Assembly (NCBI RefSeq): GCF_902499125.1 | Contig: NZ_CABVPX010000001.1 | Coordinates: 372,001-436,000, forward strand | From: Burkholderia arboris | GTDB lineage: Bacteria > Pseudomonadota > Gammaproteobacteria > Burkholderiales > Burkholderiaceae | Direction of reading: 5' to 3' | DNA: 64,000 nucleotides | Part shown: positions 1 to 7,953 of the stretch, one piece after another | How the letters are laid out: every line of letters begins with the position of its first letter | How positions within the stretch are numbered: the first letter of the stretch is position 1 | The notes under the pieces: generated by a model | Seen by the model: only the letters and a program-made list of their open reading frames with translations | The model's database searches: none | Told to the model about the DNA's origin: nothing | Program-made: the position numbers and the translations under genes

Positions 1-2181
1 CCATTGGCCGCCCTCCGGCTGGCGAAACAGTCGCGCGCCCGGATACCACGGGCTGTCGTCGCGATCGAGCAGCCAGCGGAAATCGGGCGTGTGCGGCAGC
101 ATCACCGCGAGCGGCCGGCCGAGCGCGCCGGCCAGGTGCGCGACCGACGTATCGACGCTGATCACCGCGTCCAGCGCCTCGACCAGCGCGGCCGTTTCCG
201 CGAAGTCCGTCAGTTCGTCGCCGACGAAGCGGATCGCGCTCGCGTCGAGCGCCGCCCGATCCTCGTCGCGGATCACCTTCTGCAGGCTGATCCATTCGTA
301 GCGATCGTCGAGCAGCGGCGCCAGGTCCGCGAGCGTGATCGAGCGGTTGCGGTCGTTCACGTGCAGCGGGTTGCCGGACCACACGAGTCCGATCCGCGGC
401 CGGCCGGCGACGCCCAGACGCTCACGCCAGTGCGCGACACGCGCGGGGTCGGCCCGCAGGTACGGCGACCCCGCCGGAATCGACGCCAGACCGGTGCGGA
501 ATTCGAGCGGCAGGCTCAGCAGCGGGCAATGCAGGTCGAACGGCGGCAGCGGATCGCCGCGCGCGACGAGCACGTCGACGCCGTCGAGCGTCGCGAACAG
601 CGCCTTCAGCTCGACCGGCGCCTCGACCACGACGCGCGCACCGAGCGCCTTCACGAGCGGCACATAGCGGCAGAACTGCAGCGTGTCGCCGAGCCCCTGC
701 TCCGGATACAGCAGGATCGTCCGGCCGTCGAGCGGCATCCCGTGCGTCCAGCGCGGCTGCGCGAAATCGCGCCGGCTGCCGTCGAGCTGGCTGTCGCGCC
801 AGCGCCATTCGTACTCGGCCCAGCCGGCGTCGAAATCGCCGATCGACAGGCACAGGAACGCACGCATGCAGTGTGCGTGCGCAAAATCCGGATCGATGTC
901 GATCGCGTCCGCATACGCGCGCAGCGCGTCCTCGTGCCGCCGCAATGCGCGCAACGCGTTGCCGCGGTGGAAATGCGCGAGCTTGTCGCCCGGCGTCGCG
1001 GTAATCACGCGCGTGAAATCGTCGAGCGCGTCGTCGTAGCGATGCGTTTCGAGCCGGACCCGCGCCCGTGTGAACGACGCGGGCGCATAGTGCGGATCGA
1101 TCGCCAGCGCGCGATCGCACAGGTCGTGCGCGTCGTCGTGACGGTCGACCCGCATCAGCGCGCTCGCGTAGTTGCACAGCACGCCCGTGCTGCGCGGCTC
1201 CACGTCGAGCGCGCGTGCATAGCTGTCGACCGCGTCCGCATAACGGCCCAGATGGCTCGCCGCATTGCCGCGATTGGCGAGCGCGCGCGCATGGCGCGGA
1301 TCGATCGCGATCGCACGGTCGCAGCGCATCAGCGCCTCGTCGTGCCGGCCGAGCTGTTCGAGCGCGATCGAGCTGTTGAAGATCGCGTCGACGAACGCGG
1401 GGCTCGCCGCGATCGCCGCATTGAAATCCGCCAGCGCGTGGTCGGGGTCGTGCAGATCGAGATACGCGACGCCGCGCAGGAACAGCGCTTCGGCGCTGCC
1501 CGGCCGCAGCGCGAGCGCGTGACCGTAGCTGTCCGCCGCGTCGCGAAAGCGGCCGAGTTCGCGTAATGCCAGCCCGCGCCCGCGCATCGCGTCGAACGTG
1601 CGGCCCGCGAGCGCGATCGCACGGTCGCAGTCGGCGAGCGCATCGTCGAAGCGGCCGAGCGCGCGCAGCATGTCGCTGCGCTTCACATGGCCGTCGGCGA
1701 AACCGGGCGTCAGTTCGAGCAGCCGATCGTAGACCGCACGCGCTTCGTCATAACGCGCGAGCTGCGCGAGCAGCCCGGCCCGCTGGAACAGCACGCGCTG
1801 ATGCACGGGATTGATCGCGAGTGCCTCGTCGAGCCGCGCAAGCGCATCGTGCTCGCGCCCGAGCCCGGCCAGCACCGCCGAGTAGTTCGCGAGCGCGAGC
1901 GGCACCGGCTGGCGTTCCACCGAGCGCCGCATCAGCGGCTCGGCATCGTCGAGCCGCCCCTGCTGGAAGCGCACCGCGCCGAGCAGGTGCAGCGCCTCCG
2001 GATGCTCGGGATCGAGCGCCAGCAGTTCGGCGTAGGCGTTCTCCGCATGCTGCAGCGCGCCCTCGTGATGCGCCTTGCGCGCTCGCACGAGCAGCCGTTC
2101 GAGCTGCGCGGTATCGGGTAGACGGCGCTCCGGCGCGACCGGCGCGCCCGCCAAGGTCGTCCCTTCCCCGTTCGGTGTCAT
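1..2181 (-). CDS. TPR-repeat protein with C-terminal glycosyltransferase-like domain (3' end cut by window edge)
   Basis: Reading the minus strand from an ATG at 2179-2181 gives 727 codons with no stop before the window edge. The end is close: the tandem paralogue next door stops about 20 residues after the equivalent LFRQ motif. Residues ~25-440 are about a dozen degenerate 34-residue TPR units (pattern ..ALANRGNA..LGRYADAVDSYARAL..P). The C-terminal ~280 residues match the family that follows TPRs in many beta-proteobacteria: EQGLGDTLQFCRYVPLV near residue 495, then SGNP, NDRNRSI, ISVDTSVAHLAGALG and DSPWYPGARLFRQ. That part resembles GT9/heptosyltransferase folds; substrate and acceptor are unknown. 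The start has a G-rich stretch (GTGGGGGCC) upstream. It lies 42 nt downstream of the paralogue, so they are probably co-transcribed. I infer a cytoplasmic glycosyltransferase or protein-interaction role; the domain call is firm, the activity is not. Confidence 0.85.
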   Translation of the reverse strand, partial: MTPNGEGTTLAGAPVAPERRLPDTAQLERLLVRARKAHHEGALQHAENAYAELLALDPEHPEALHLLGAVRFQQGRLDDAEPLMRRSVERQPVPLALANYSAVLAGLGREHDALARLDEALAINPVHQRVLFQRAGLLAQLARYDEARAVYDRLLELTPGFADGHVKRSDMLRALGRFDDALADCDRAIALAGRTFDAMRGRGLALRELGRFRDAADSYGHALALRPGSAEALFLRGVAYLDLHDPDHALADFNAAIAASPAFVDAIFNSSIALEQLGRHDEALMRCDRAIAIDPRHARALANRGNAASHLGRYADAVDSYARALDVEPRSTGVLCNYASALMRVDRHDDAHDLCDRALAIDPHYAPASFTRARVRLETHRYDDALDDFTRVITATPGDKLAHFHRGNALRALRRHEDALRAYADAIDIDPDFAHAHCMRAFLCLSIGDFDAGWAEYEWRWRDSQLDGSRRDFAQPRWTHGMPLDGRTILLYPEQGLGDTLQFCRYVPLVKALGARVVVEAPVELKALFATLDGVDVLVARGDPLPPFDLHCPLLSLPLEFRTGLASIPAGSPYLRADPARVAHWRERLGVAGRPRIGLVWSGNPLHVNDRNRSITLADLAPLLDDRYEWISLQKVIRDEDRAALDASAIRFVGDELTDFAETAALVEALDAVISVDTSVAHLAGALGRPLAVMLPHTPDFRWLLDRDDSPWYPGARLFRQPEGGQW

Positions 2182-2223
2182 CGTGTGGCCCCCACTGATC
2201 GCTGTTCGTATTGCGTGTCGTGT

Positions 2224-4446
2224 CTAACGTGTCATCGATTCGAGCGCGGCACGCACCGCGTCGATCGCATCTGCCCAGTTGCCGGGCGCGGACTGGCGAA
2301 ACAGCCGCGCGGACGGATACCACGGGCTGTCGCCGCGCGTCCGCATCCAGCGCCAGGCCGGCGGGTCCGGCAGCAGCACCCAGACGCGCGCACCCAGCGC
2401 GCCGGCCAGATGCGCGACCGCGGAATCGGCCGCGATCACGAGATCCAGCGCACCGATCAGCGCACCCAGATCCGCGAAGTCGCCGAGTTCGTCGTCGACG
2501 CGGCATACCGGCGCGTCGGCCAGCAGCGCTGCGTCGCGTTCGTTCATGGACGTTTGCAGGCTGATCCAGTCGACGTCGAGATCGAACAGCGGCGCGAGCC
2601 GCGCGAAATCGATCGACCGGCCGGCGTCGTGCCGGCGTGCCGGCTCGCCCGCCCACGCGAGCCCGACGCGCAACCTGCGTCGTGCGCCGAGCAGCGTGTC
2701 CCACTGGCGCGTGCGCTGCGGGTCCGCATGCAGACAGGCGGCGGTGCCCGGAATGGCGCCGGCTTCGGAGTGGAATGCATGCGGCAGGCTCGGCAGCGGC
2801 ACCTGGCAGTCGAACGCGGGCAGCGGCTCGCCGCGCGCGATCACGTGGGCCGCGCCGTCGAGCGACGCCATCAGCGTGCGCAACGACGGCGGCACCTCGA
2901 GCACCACGCGTGCGCCGCGTGCCGCGACGAGCGGCACGTAGCGGCAGAACTGCAGCGTGTCGTCGACACCCGGCTCCGCATGGATCAGGATCGTCTTGCC
3001 GTCGAGCGGCTCGTCGCCGCGCCACACCGGTTGCGCGAACGGCCGTGCATGCCGTGCGAACGGCGCATCGCGCAGCCGCCATTCGTACGCGCGCCAGCCG
3101 TGCGCGAAGTCGCCTTCCATCAGGAGCAGCGATGCGCGCGCGCAATGTGCGCCGGCGAAGTCGGGTTGCAGCGCAATGGCGCGATCGTACGCGGCGAGCG
3201 CGTCGTCCACCTGCCCCAGGTCGGCCAGCAGGTTGCCGCGGGCCAGCCAGTGCGTCGCCACGTCGGCGCGCAGCGCCAGCGCGCGATCGAGCGACGCGAG
3301 CGCGTCGTCGTAGCGGTGCAGATCGCGCAGCACGTTGCCGCGGTGCGTCCACGCTTCGGCGAAATCCGCGTCGAGCGCGAGCGCCGCATCGTAGCTGGCG
3401 AGCGCCGCGTCGAAGCGCTGCAGGTCGCGCAGCGCCGTGCCGCGATTGCATAGCGTGTCGGCCGAACGCGGCTCGAGCACCAGCGCCCGCTCATAGCTGG
3501 TGAGCGCGTCGTCGTGACGCTCGAGCTGCAGCAACGCGTTGCCGCGGCCCGCGAGTGCGCGCACGTGATCCGGATCGCGCGCCAGCACGCGTTCGCAACG
3601 CGCGAGCGCCTCGTCCGCGCGGCCGAGCCGTTCAAGCACGGCCGCACTGTCGCAAAGCGCGTCGAGTCGCGCGGGATCGGCTGCGATCGCCTCGTTGAAC
3701 GCGGCAAGCGCTTCGTTGAGGCGATCGAGTTCGGCAAGGGTACGGCCGCGCTCGACCATGATCGCGGCGATGCCCGGCCGGATCGCCTGCGCACGATCGA
3801 AACAGTGCAGCGCATCGGCCGTGCGCCGCATCTCGCGCAGCACGAGGCCGCGGTTGAACCACGCTTCGAACGAGTGCGGATCGACCATCAACGCGCGGTC
3901 GTAGGTGTCGAGCGCGTCGTCGAGGCGGCCGAGCGCGCGCAGCGCCCCGCCGCGATTGCACAACGCGTCGAGCACGAGCGGCGACACCGCCAGCGCGCGG
4001 TCGAAGGATACGAGCGCATCATCGTAACGGCGCAGGCCGATCAGCGTGTTGCCGCGGCGCACGAGCGTCTGCACGTCGTCGGGCGCCGCTTGCAGCGCGG
4101 TCGCGAAATGCCCGAGCGCCTCGTCGATGCGGCCGCGCTCGCCGACGATCGCGCCGAGGTCCGACAGCGCGCGCACGTCCGGCGCGACCGCGATCGACTG
4201 GCGCAGCAGCGCTTCGGCATGGTCGGCCGCGCCGCACTGGAACTGCAGCACGCCGTACAGGTGCAGCGCCTGCGGATGATCGGGCGCCTTCGCGAGCACC
4301 GCGAGATAGTCGCGCGCCGCGTCGTCGAACTGTCCGGCGCTGTGCCGGTGTTGTGCGCGGCTCAGGATCGCCGCCGCTTGCCATTGCCCGGGCGCGTCGT
4401 GTCCCGACGCGCCCGCCTGTGCATCATGCCGGTGCTCGACCGTCAC
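2224..4446 (-). CDS. TPR-repeat protein with diverged C-terminal glycosyltransferase-like domain
   Basis: 740 residues from a GTG start preceded by GGGAAGGGGG, a strong ribosome-binding site. Residues ~30-440 are tandem TPRs (repeated NRG.ALRDL.RFDAALASYDAAL..D motifs). Residues ~450-740 are the same C-terminal domain as in the neighbour: DGKTILIHAEPG, ISLQ, ADSAVAHLAGALG (~675-685), DSPWYPSARLFRQ. This copy differs at places that are strongly conserved in the family: the GLGD motif reads GVDD near residue 490, and SGNP..NDR reads AGEP..HDAGR. It may therefore bind rather than catalyse, or use another donor. It is the first gene of a probable two-gene unit and lies 187 nt downstream of the gspJ stop. 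A 28-bp sequence at 4553-4580 in that gap recurs upstream of gspI. No signal peptide is seen, so a cytoplasmic location is inferred. Confidence 0.88.
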   Translation of the reverse strand: MTVEHRHDAQAGASGHDAPGQWQAAAILSRAQHRHSAGQFDDAARDYLAVLAKAPDHPQALHLYGVLQFQCGAADHAEALLRQSIAVAPDVRALSDLGAIVGERGRIDEALGHFATALQAAPDDVQTLVRRGNTLIGLRRYDDALVSFDRALAVSPLVLDALCNRGGALRALGRLDDALDTYDRALMVDPHSFEAWFNRGLVLREMRRTADALHCFDRAQAIRPGIAAIMVERGRTLAELDRLNEALAAFNEAIAADPARLDALCDSAAVLERLGRADEALARCERVLARDPDHVRALAGRGNALLQLERHDDALTSYERALVLEPRSADTLCNRGTALRDLQRFDAALASYDAALALDADFAEAWTHRGNVLRDLHRYDDALASLDRALALRADVATHWLARGNLLADLGQVDDALAAYDRAIALQPDFAGAHCARASLLLMEGDFAHGWRAYEWRLRDAPFARHARPFAQPVWRGDEPLDGKTILIHAEPGVDDTLQFCRYVPLVAARGARVVLEVPPSLRTLMASLDGAAHVIARGEPLPAFDCQVPLPSLPHAFHSEAGAIPGTAACLHADPQRTRQWDTLLGARRRLRVGLAWAGEPARRHDAGRSIDFARLAPLFDLDVDWISLQTSMNERDAALLADAPVCRVDDELGDFADLGALIGALDLVIAADSAVAHLAGALGARVWVLLPDPPAWRWMRTRGDSPWYPSARLFRQSAPGNWADAIDAVRAALESMTR

Positions 4447-4552
4447 GTTCGCCCCCTTCCCGTTTGCCGATGCCGCCGCTGACCCGGTCGATGGAACCGG
4501 TCGCGGCGGTCATGCTCGTGACGAGACTAACGGACGGCCAATAACAGACGTA

Positions 4553-4580
4553 TGACGAAAGTTACGGACCATTTTGCCCG
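4553..4580 (-). promoter_or_regulatory. 28-bp element shared with the gspI upstream region (copy A)
   Basis: The plus-strand string here matches 23 of 28 bases at 5829-5856, with the core TACGGACCATTT identical in both. This copy lies about 107 nt upstream of the TPR gene start, and the other lies 106 nt upstream of the gspI start. Same orientation and same distance suggest a common regulator site or promoter. No good sigma-70 boxes are visible around it. Confidence 0.4.
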
Positions 4581-4633
4581 GGGACGGAACGGCTTTCCCC
4601 GCGGGGCCGCGTACGCCGGACGGCATCGCGCGG

Positions 4634-5296
4634 TCACTGGCCGATCGGGATCGTCCGGACGTACTCGACCGCCGGCGCACCCATCGTGACCGCGAAGCGG
4701 ATGCCGCGCGGCACCGGCACCCCGATCGACGTCGAATTGCTGATGCCGTGCTGCGCGAGAAACTGCGCATAGGCCTGTTCGACGACGGTCTGGCTCGTCG
4801 TCCAGCCGCCGGGCGGAATCCACACGGAAAGCTGCATCGTCCGCGCATCGTTGCTGACCACCACACGCGCGAACGCATCCATGTGCTGCAGCGCGTCCTC
4901 GACGTCGGCCAGCGACGCGAGCGGCTGCGACGCGCTGCGCACGAGCTCGCGCCCCTTCAGCTGATAGCGCACGACCTGCATCTGTGCCGGTCCGCCGCCG
5001 ACCCCGAGATGGCGCACCATCACGAGTTCGTTCGGCCGGATGCGCAGCGGCGGCCCGAACACTTCGTCGGGCGTCACGAGGTTCGTCAGGTCGAATTGCA
5101 ACTGGGAGAAGTAGCGGCCGAGCAGACGCGTTTGCGCCAGATTCGACGCGATATCGTCGCGGCCGCGGATCGTCGCGTCGAGGCCGCGCCACGACAGCAG
5201 CGCGATCACGGCGAGCAGCGCGATCGCGACCAGCATCTCGATCAGCGTGAAGCCGCGCGCACGCGCGGCCGCGCGCGGCTCAGCGCCGCGCTTCAT
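4634..5296 (-). CDS. Type II secretion minor pseudopilin, GspJ-like
   Basis: 220 residues. The N-terminus is a class III prepilin leader: 15 residues ending in RG, then FTLIEMLVAIALLAVIALLSW, with Glu at +5 of the mature protein, which PilD/GspO would cleave and methylate. The body shows the GspJ pattern: SWRGLDATIRGRDDI just after the helix, RYFSQLQFDLTNL, and an IPPGGW..PVPRGIRFAV segment near the end. Length is normal for GspJ. GspJ sits at the tip of the type II pseudopilus with GspI, GspK and GspH. Its ATG overlaps the end of gspI by 17 nt, so the two are translationally coupled. No gspK or other gsp gene follows; the next genes are the TPR-glycosyltransferase pair. It could serve a type II system encoded elsewhere or a specialised pilus. 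Confidence 0.8.
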   Translation of the reverse strand: MKRGAEPRAAARARGFTLIEMLVAIALLAVIALLSWRGLDATIRGRDDIASNLAQTRLLGRYFSQLQFDLTNLVTPDEVFGPPLRIRPNELVMVRHLGVGGGPAQMQVVRYQLKGRELVRSASQPLASLADVEDALQHMDAFARVVVSNDARTMQLSVWIPPGGWTTSQTVVEQAYAQFLAQHGISNSTSIGVPVPRGIRFAVTMGAPAVEYVRTIPIGQ

Positions 5297-5723
5297 TCTG
5301 GATCACCGTGACGACTTCGGCGAGCACGTTGCGGCTCGACGCGGACGGATAGACGCTCACCGTCACGCGCCGCACGAGCGGGCTCGGCAGCGCGGCCACC
5401 GACTGGCGGCACACGAACCGGTAGCGCCCCTGCGGACACGCGAACGTGTTCGTGCCGACGGACGGCCAGGTCGATGCGATGCGGATCTCGCCGAGCGCGT
5501 TGTCGGCACTCCATAACGCGAGCAGGCGCATGCGCGCCATGTCGGTATCCGACGCGAGCGCGCCGATCGCACGCATCACGGCGCCCAGCGCGACGGCCAC
5601 GATGGCCAGCGCGATCAGCACCTCGATCAGCGTGAATCCCCGTTCCGGCACCCGCACCGGTCGCAATCCGCCGCGCGCATGGCGGCGGTAGTCGGTTCTG
5701 TCGTCGCACATGACCTGCATCAT
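5280..5723 (-). CDS. Type II secretion minor pseudopilin, GspI-like
   Basis: 147 residues from the ATG at 5723 (a second ATG at 5711 is equally possible; neither has a strong ribosome-binding site, and an in-frame extension to 5891 looks too long for a leader). Prepilin cleavage site is PERG|FTLIEVLIALAIVAVALGAV, G29/F30 from this start. The pattern ALASDTDMARMRLLALWSADNALGEIRI followed by CPQGRYRFVCRQ.V is typical of GspI, whose conserved region follows the N-terminal helix with ADN. GspI binds GspJ and GspK at the pseudopilus tip. It is upstream of and overlaps gspJ. No signal for the core machinery (GspD/E/F/G) is present nearby. Confidence 0.78.
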   Translation of the reverse strand: MMQVMCDDRTDYRRHARGGLRPVRVPERGFTLIEVLIALAIVAVALGAVMRAIGALASDTDMARMRLLALWSADNALGEIRIASTWPSVGTNTFACPQGRYRFVCRQSVAALPSPLVRRVTVSVYPSASSRNVLAEVVTVIQNEARR

Positions 5724-5828
5724 TCTTGTCGATGGGTCGGCGTCCGGCGTTCGAACCGCGGCGCAGGCCACGTCGCCGGCGCGACGGACGCCGTGCACGG
5801 ACGTTAAGCGCGACGTATGGCACGCACG

Positions 5829-5856
5829 TGTCGAATGGTACGGACCATTTGGCACG
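5829..5856 (-). promoter_or_regulatory. 28-bp element shared with the TPR gene upstream region (copy B)
   Basis: Matches copy A (4553-4580) at 23 of 28 positions. In this copy the core is an inverted repeat, TGGTACGGACCA (TGGT/ACCA arms), which argues for binding by a dimeric regulator. It lies 106 nt upstream of the chosen gspI start. The rest of the 273-bp gap 5724-5996 shows no further recognisable element. Confidence 0.4.
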
Positions 5857-5996
5857 GCAAGCGCCGGCGCACCGCACGCGGCGGCGCGCATCGCGACGGG
5901 CGGATGACACGAAAACGGAAAACGATCGGGAAGGCACCGTCCGGCACCGGACGGCAGGGGTGAAGACGATCCTCGGGCGGGATCGCCGCGACGGCG

Positions 5997-6203
5997 TCAG
6001 GCCGTCACGGCGGCGTCATATTCGGCGCGGGCGAGCTGCCCGGCGGCGTATGCCTCGGCTTCGCCGCGAAAGCCTTCGCGGCTGAACGCCACGACTTTCA
6101 CGCCGACGCCGGTCGCCCGCTTCACCGTCAGCGCCCATTGCCATCCGCCGTCTTGCTCGAAGACGTGCAGCGAGGGTTCGAAGGAAGGGTCGAGTACGGT
6201 CAC
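5997..6203 (-). CDS. Small conserved-looking hypothetical protein (68 aa)
   Basis: GTG start preceded by AGGAGC eight bases upstream, a good ribosome-binding site that supports a real gene. The product is a soluble 68-residue protein without signal peptide or membrane segment: MTVLDPSFEPSLHVFEQDGG then WQWALTVKRATGVGVKVVAF and a C-terminal helix-rich AEAYAAGQLARAEYDAAVTA. The alternation suggests a short antiparallel beta-sheet plus one helix. I do not recognise the family. It is monocistronic as far as can be seen, 273 nt upstream of gspI on the same strand. Confidence 0.6.
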   Translation of the reverse strand: MTVLDPSFEPSLHVFEQDGGWQWALTVKRATGVGVKVVAFSREGFRGEAEAYAAGQLARAEYDAAVTA

Positions 6204-6507
6204 GCGTTTTGCTCCTGCCCCCTTGCGTGCCGCATCGGCAACGCTCAGGGCATGTCGAAAGGATCGCGCCGGTGTGCCGACGCGTTTCTGCCATTCGACA
6301 GTCTAGTCAATTATTGTTGCGACGCACCATCAGAGGTTTCACTCATCTATCGGAACCGGGCGGTCGATGAAATTTACCTGAAACCCATACGGGACGGGCC
6401 TCCGGGCCATGCCGGGCGGCACGGAATCGCATTCGTGCGGCAACGTGCCGCACACACGGGCGATTGCTTGCATCGACCTTTCGTGGATCACGAAAACAGG
6501 GAGCGAT
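6204..6507. other. Intergenic region, 304 bp
   Basis: Lies upstream of the 68-aa gene and downstream of alkB (both minus). The stretch 6300-6380 is less GC-rich than its surroundings (CTAGTCAATTATTGTTG, GATGAAATTTACCTG) and may hold the promoter of the small gene. I see no convincing ORF, RNA or repeat. Confidence 0.4.
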
Positions 6508-7107
6508 CTATCCGGCCGCCGCCATCACGCGCCGGAAGGTCAGGTTGACCCGCTCGCCCTGCACGCCCGGCGCCTTCGGCACGCGGTGCTGCCATTCCGC
6601 CTGCGTGCGGCCGCGCATCACGAGCAGGCTGCCATGCACGAGGCGGTACGCGTGCGTGACGCCGGTCGCGCGATGGCGCAGATCGAACACGCGCATCGCG
6701 CCGAGGCTCACCGACGCGATCACCGGCGCCTCGCCGAGTTCCGGCTCGTTGTCCGCGTGCCAGCCCAGACTGTCCAGCCCGTTGCGGTAGCGATTGAGCA
6801 GCACGCTGTTGAAGCGCGCGCCGCACGTCGCCTCGACCGCGCGCTTCAGGTCGAGCACGGCCGGCGTCCACGGCGCGGGCACGTTGCGGATCCCCGAATA
6901 CACGTACACCGCGTCCGGCTCGCCCTGCCACGCAGTGAGTCTCGGCAACGGAATGCGCCCGCGCGGCGTGCGGATCGTGTCCTGCCGCCAGGCGACTTCG
7001 CCGATCAGCGCGGCGAGCGCGCGATCGGCGTCGGGCGGCGCGAGCCAGTCCGGGTACCAGTCCACGTCGGGCGCGGGCGTATCGGCGAAGAGATCGGGCG
7101 TCGACAT
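6508..7107 (-). CDS. alkB: AlkB-family 2-oxoglutarate/Fe(II) dioxygenase (alkylated DNA repair)
   Basis: 199 residues from the ATG at 7107, beginning MSTPDLFADT, typical of AlkB proteins; an in-frame ATG at 7146 adds 13 residues, and neither has a clear ribosome-binding site. Motifs: NSVLLNRYRNGLDSLGWHADNEPELG gives the HxD iron ligands (H117, D119), the third ligand is H174 in EWQHRVPK, and the 2-oxoglutarate-binding motif is RVNLTFR (R186, R192). The NRYRNG..GWHADNEPELG block resembles the ALKBH2/3-like branch rather than E. coli AlkB itself. It would oxidatively remove N1-methyladenine and N3-methylcytosine in the cytoplasm. It stands alone, divergent from the nitroreductase gene with 237 bp between starts. 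Confidence 0.9.
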   Translation of the reverse strand: MSTPDLFADTPAPDVDWYPDWLAPPDADRALAALIGEVAWRQDTIRTPRGRIPLPRLTAWQGEPDAVYVYSGIRNVPAPWTPAVLDLKRAVEATCGARFNSVLLNRYRNGLDSLGWHADNEPELGEAPVIASVSLGAMRVFDLRHRATGVTHAYRLVHGSLLVMRGRTQAEWQHRVPKAPGVQGERVNLTFRRVMAAAG

Positions 7108-7344
7108 GTCGGAAGGAGCGGGCGATGAACGGGGCGAACGATGCATGTCTGCATACTAGCCAACGGCGCCACGCGCCGCCATGCGCTGTCATTCGCCGAT
7201 GAAAGGAAACCGCCGCGCACCGCGATGCGCAGGCGCGCATCACGCTATCATCGCGGCGTGTCGCGGCATGCCCCGCCGAGGGGCGCCGCATTCTTCCGCC
7301 ACGCGGGCCGGCGCAACCCGGCCGCTTTCTTCCCGGATCCCATC

Positions 7345-7932
7345 ATGACGACGCTCTCCGATTCCGCCCTCGATCAACTGTTCCTCACCGCGCGCACGCA
7401 CAACGCATGGCAGGACAAGCCCGTCGACGACGCGCTGCTGCACCGGCTGATCGACCTGACGAAATTCGGTCCGACGTCGGCCAACTCGAGCCCCGCGCGC
7501 TTCGTGTTCGTCAAGTCGCCCGAAGCGAAGGCGCGCCTGAAGCCCGCGCTGTCCGAAGGCAACCTCGCGAAGACGATGGCCGCGCCCGTCACCGTGATCG
7601 TCGGGATGGATTACGCGTTCTACGAACACCTGCCGCGCCTGTTCCCGCACGCCGACGCACGCAGCTGGTTCGCTGGCAACGAAGCGCTGATCCAGGCCAC
7701 CACGTTCCGCAACGCGTCGCTGCAAGGCGCGTACCTGATCCTGGCCGCCCGCGCGCTCGGCCTCGACGCGGGCCCGATGTCGGGCTTCGACGGCGCGAAG
7801 GTCGATGCCGAATTCTTCGCGGGCACCGCGATCAAGAGCAACTTCCTCGTGAATCTCGGCTATGGCGATCCGGCCGGCCTGTTCCCGCGCAGCCCGCGCT
7901 TCGATTTCGACGATATCGCGCGCATCGAGTAA
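7345..7932 (+). CDS. Nitroreductase family protein, malonic semialdehyde reductase RutE type
   Basis: 195 residues from the ATG at 7345. This length and the motifs match RutE/HadB-like flavoproteins: N-terminal [17 protein letters not shown]-contacting [51 protein letters not shown] and C-terminal [15 protein letters not shown]. In E. coli RutE reduces malonic semialdehyde to 3-hydroxypropionate in pyrimidine degradation. No other rut gene is nearby, so the true substrate may be another small aldehyde, enone or nitro compound. FMN and NAD(P)H dependence is inferred from the family. Its stop is 21 nt from the stop of the convergent metallophosphoesterase gene. Confidence 0.85.
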   Translation: MTTLSDSALDQLFLTARTHNAWQDKPVDDALLHRLIDLTKFGPTSANSSPARFVFVKSPEAKARLKPALSEGNLAKTMAAPVTVIVGMDYAFYEHLPRLFPHADARSWFAGNEALIQATTFRNASLQGAYLILAARALGLDAGPMSGFDGAKVDAEFFAGTAIKSNFLVNLGYGDPAGLFPRSPRFDFDDIARIE

Positions 7933-7953
7933 CGGCGGCCTCCGGGCCGCGGG

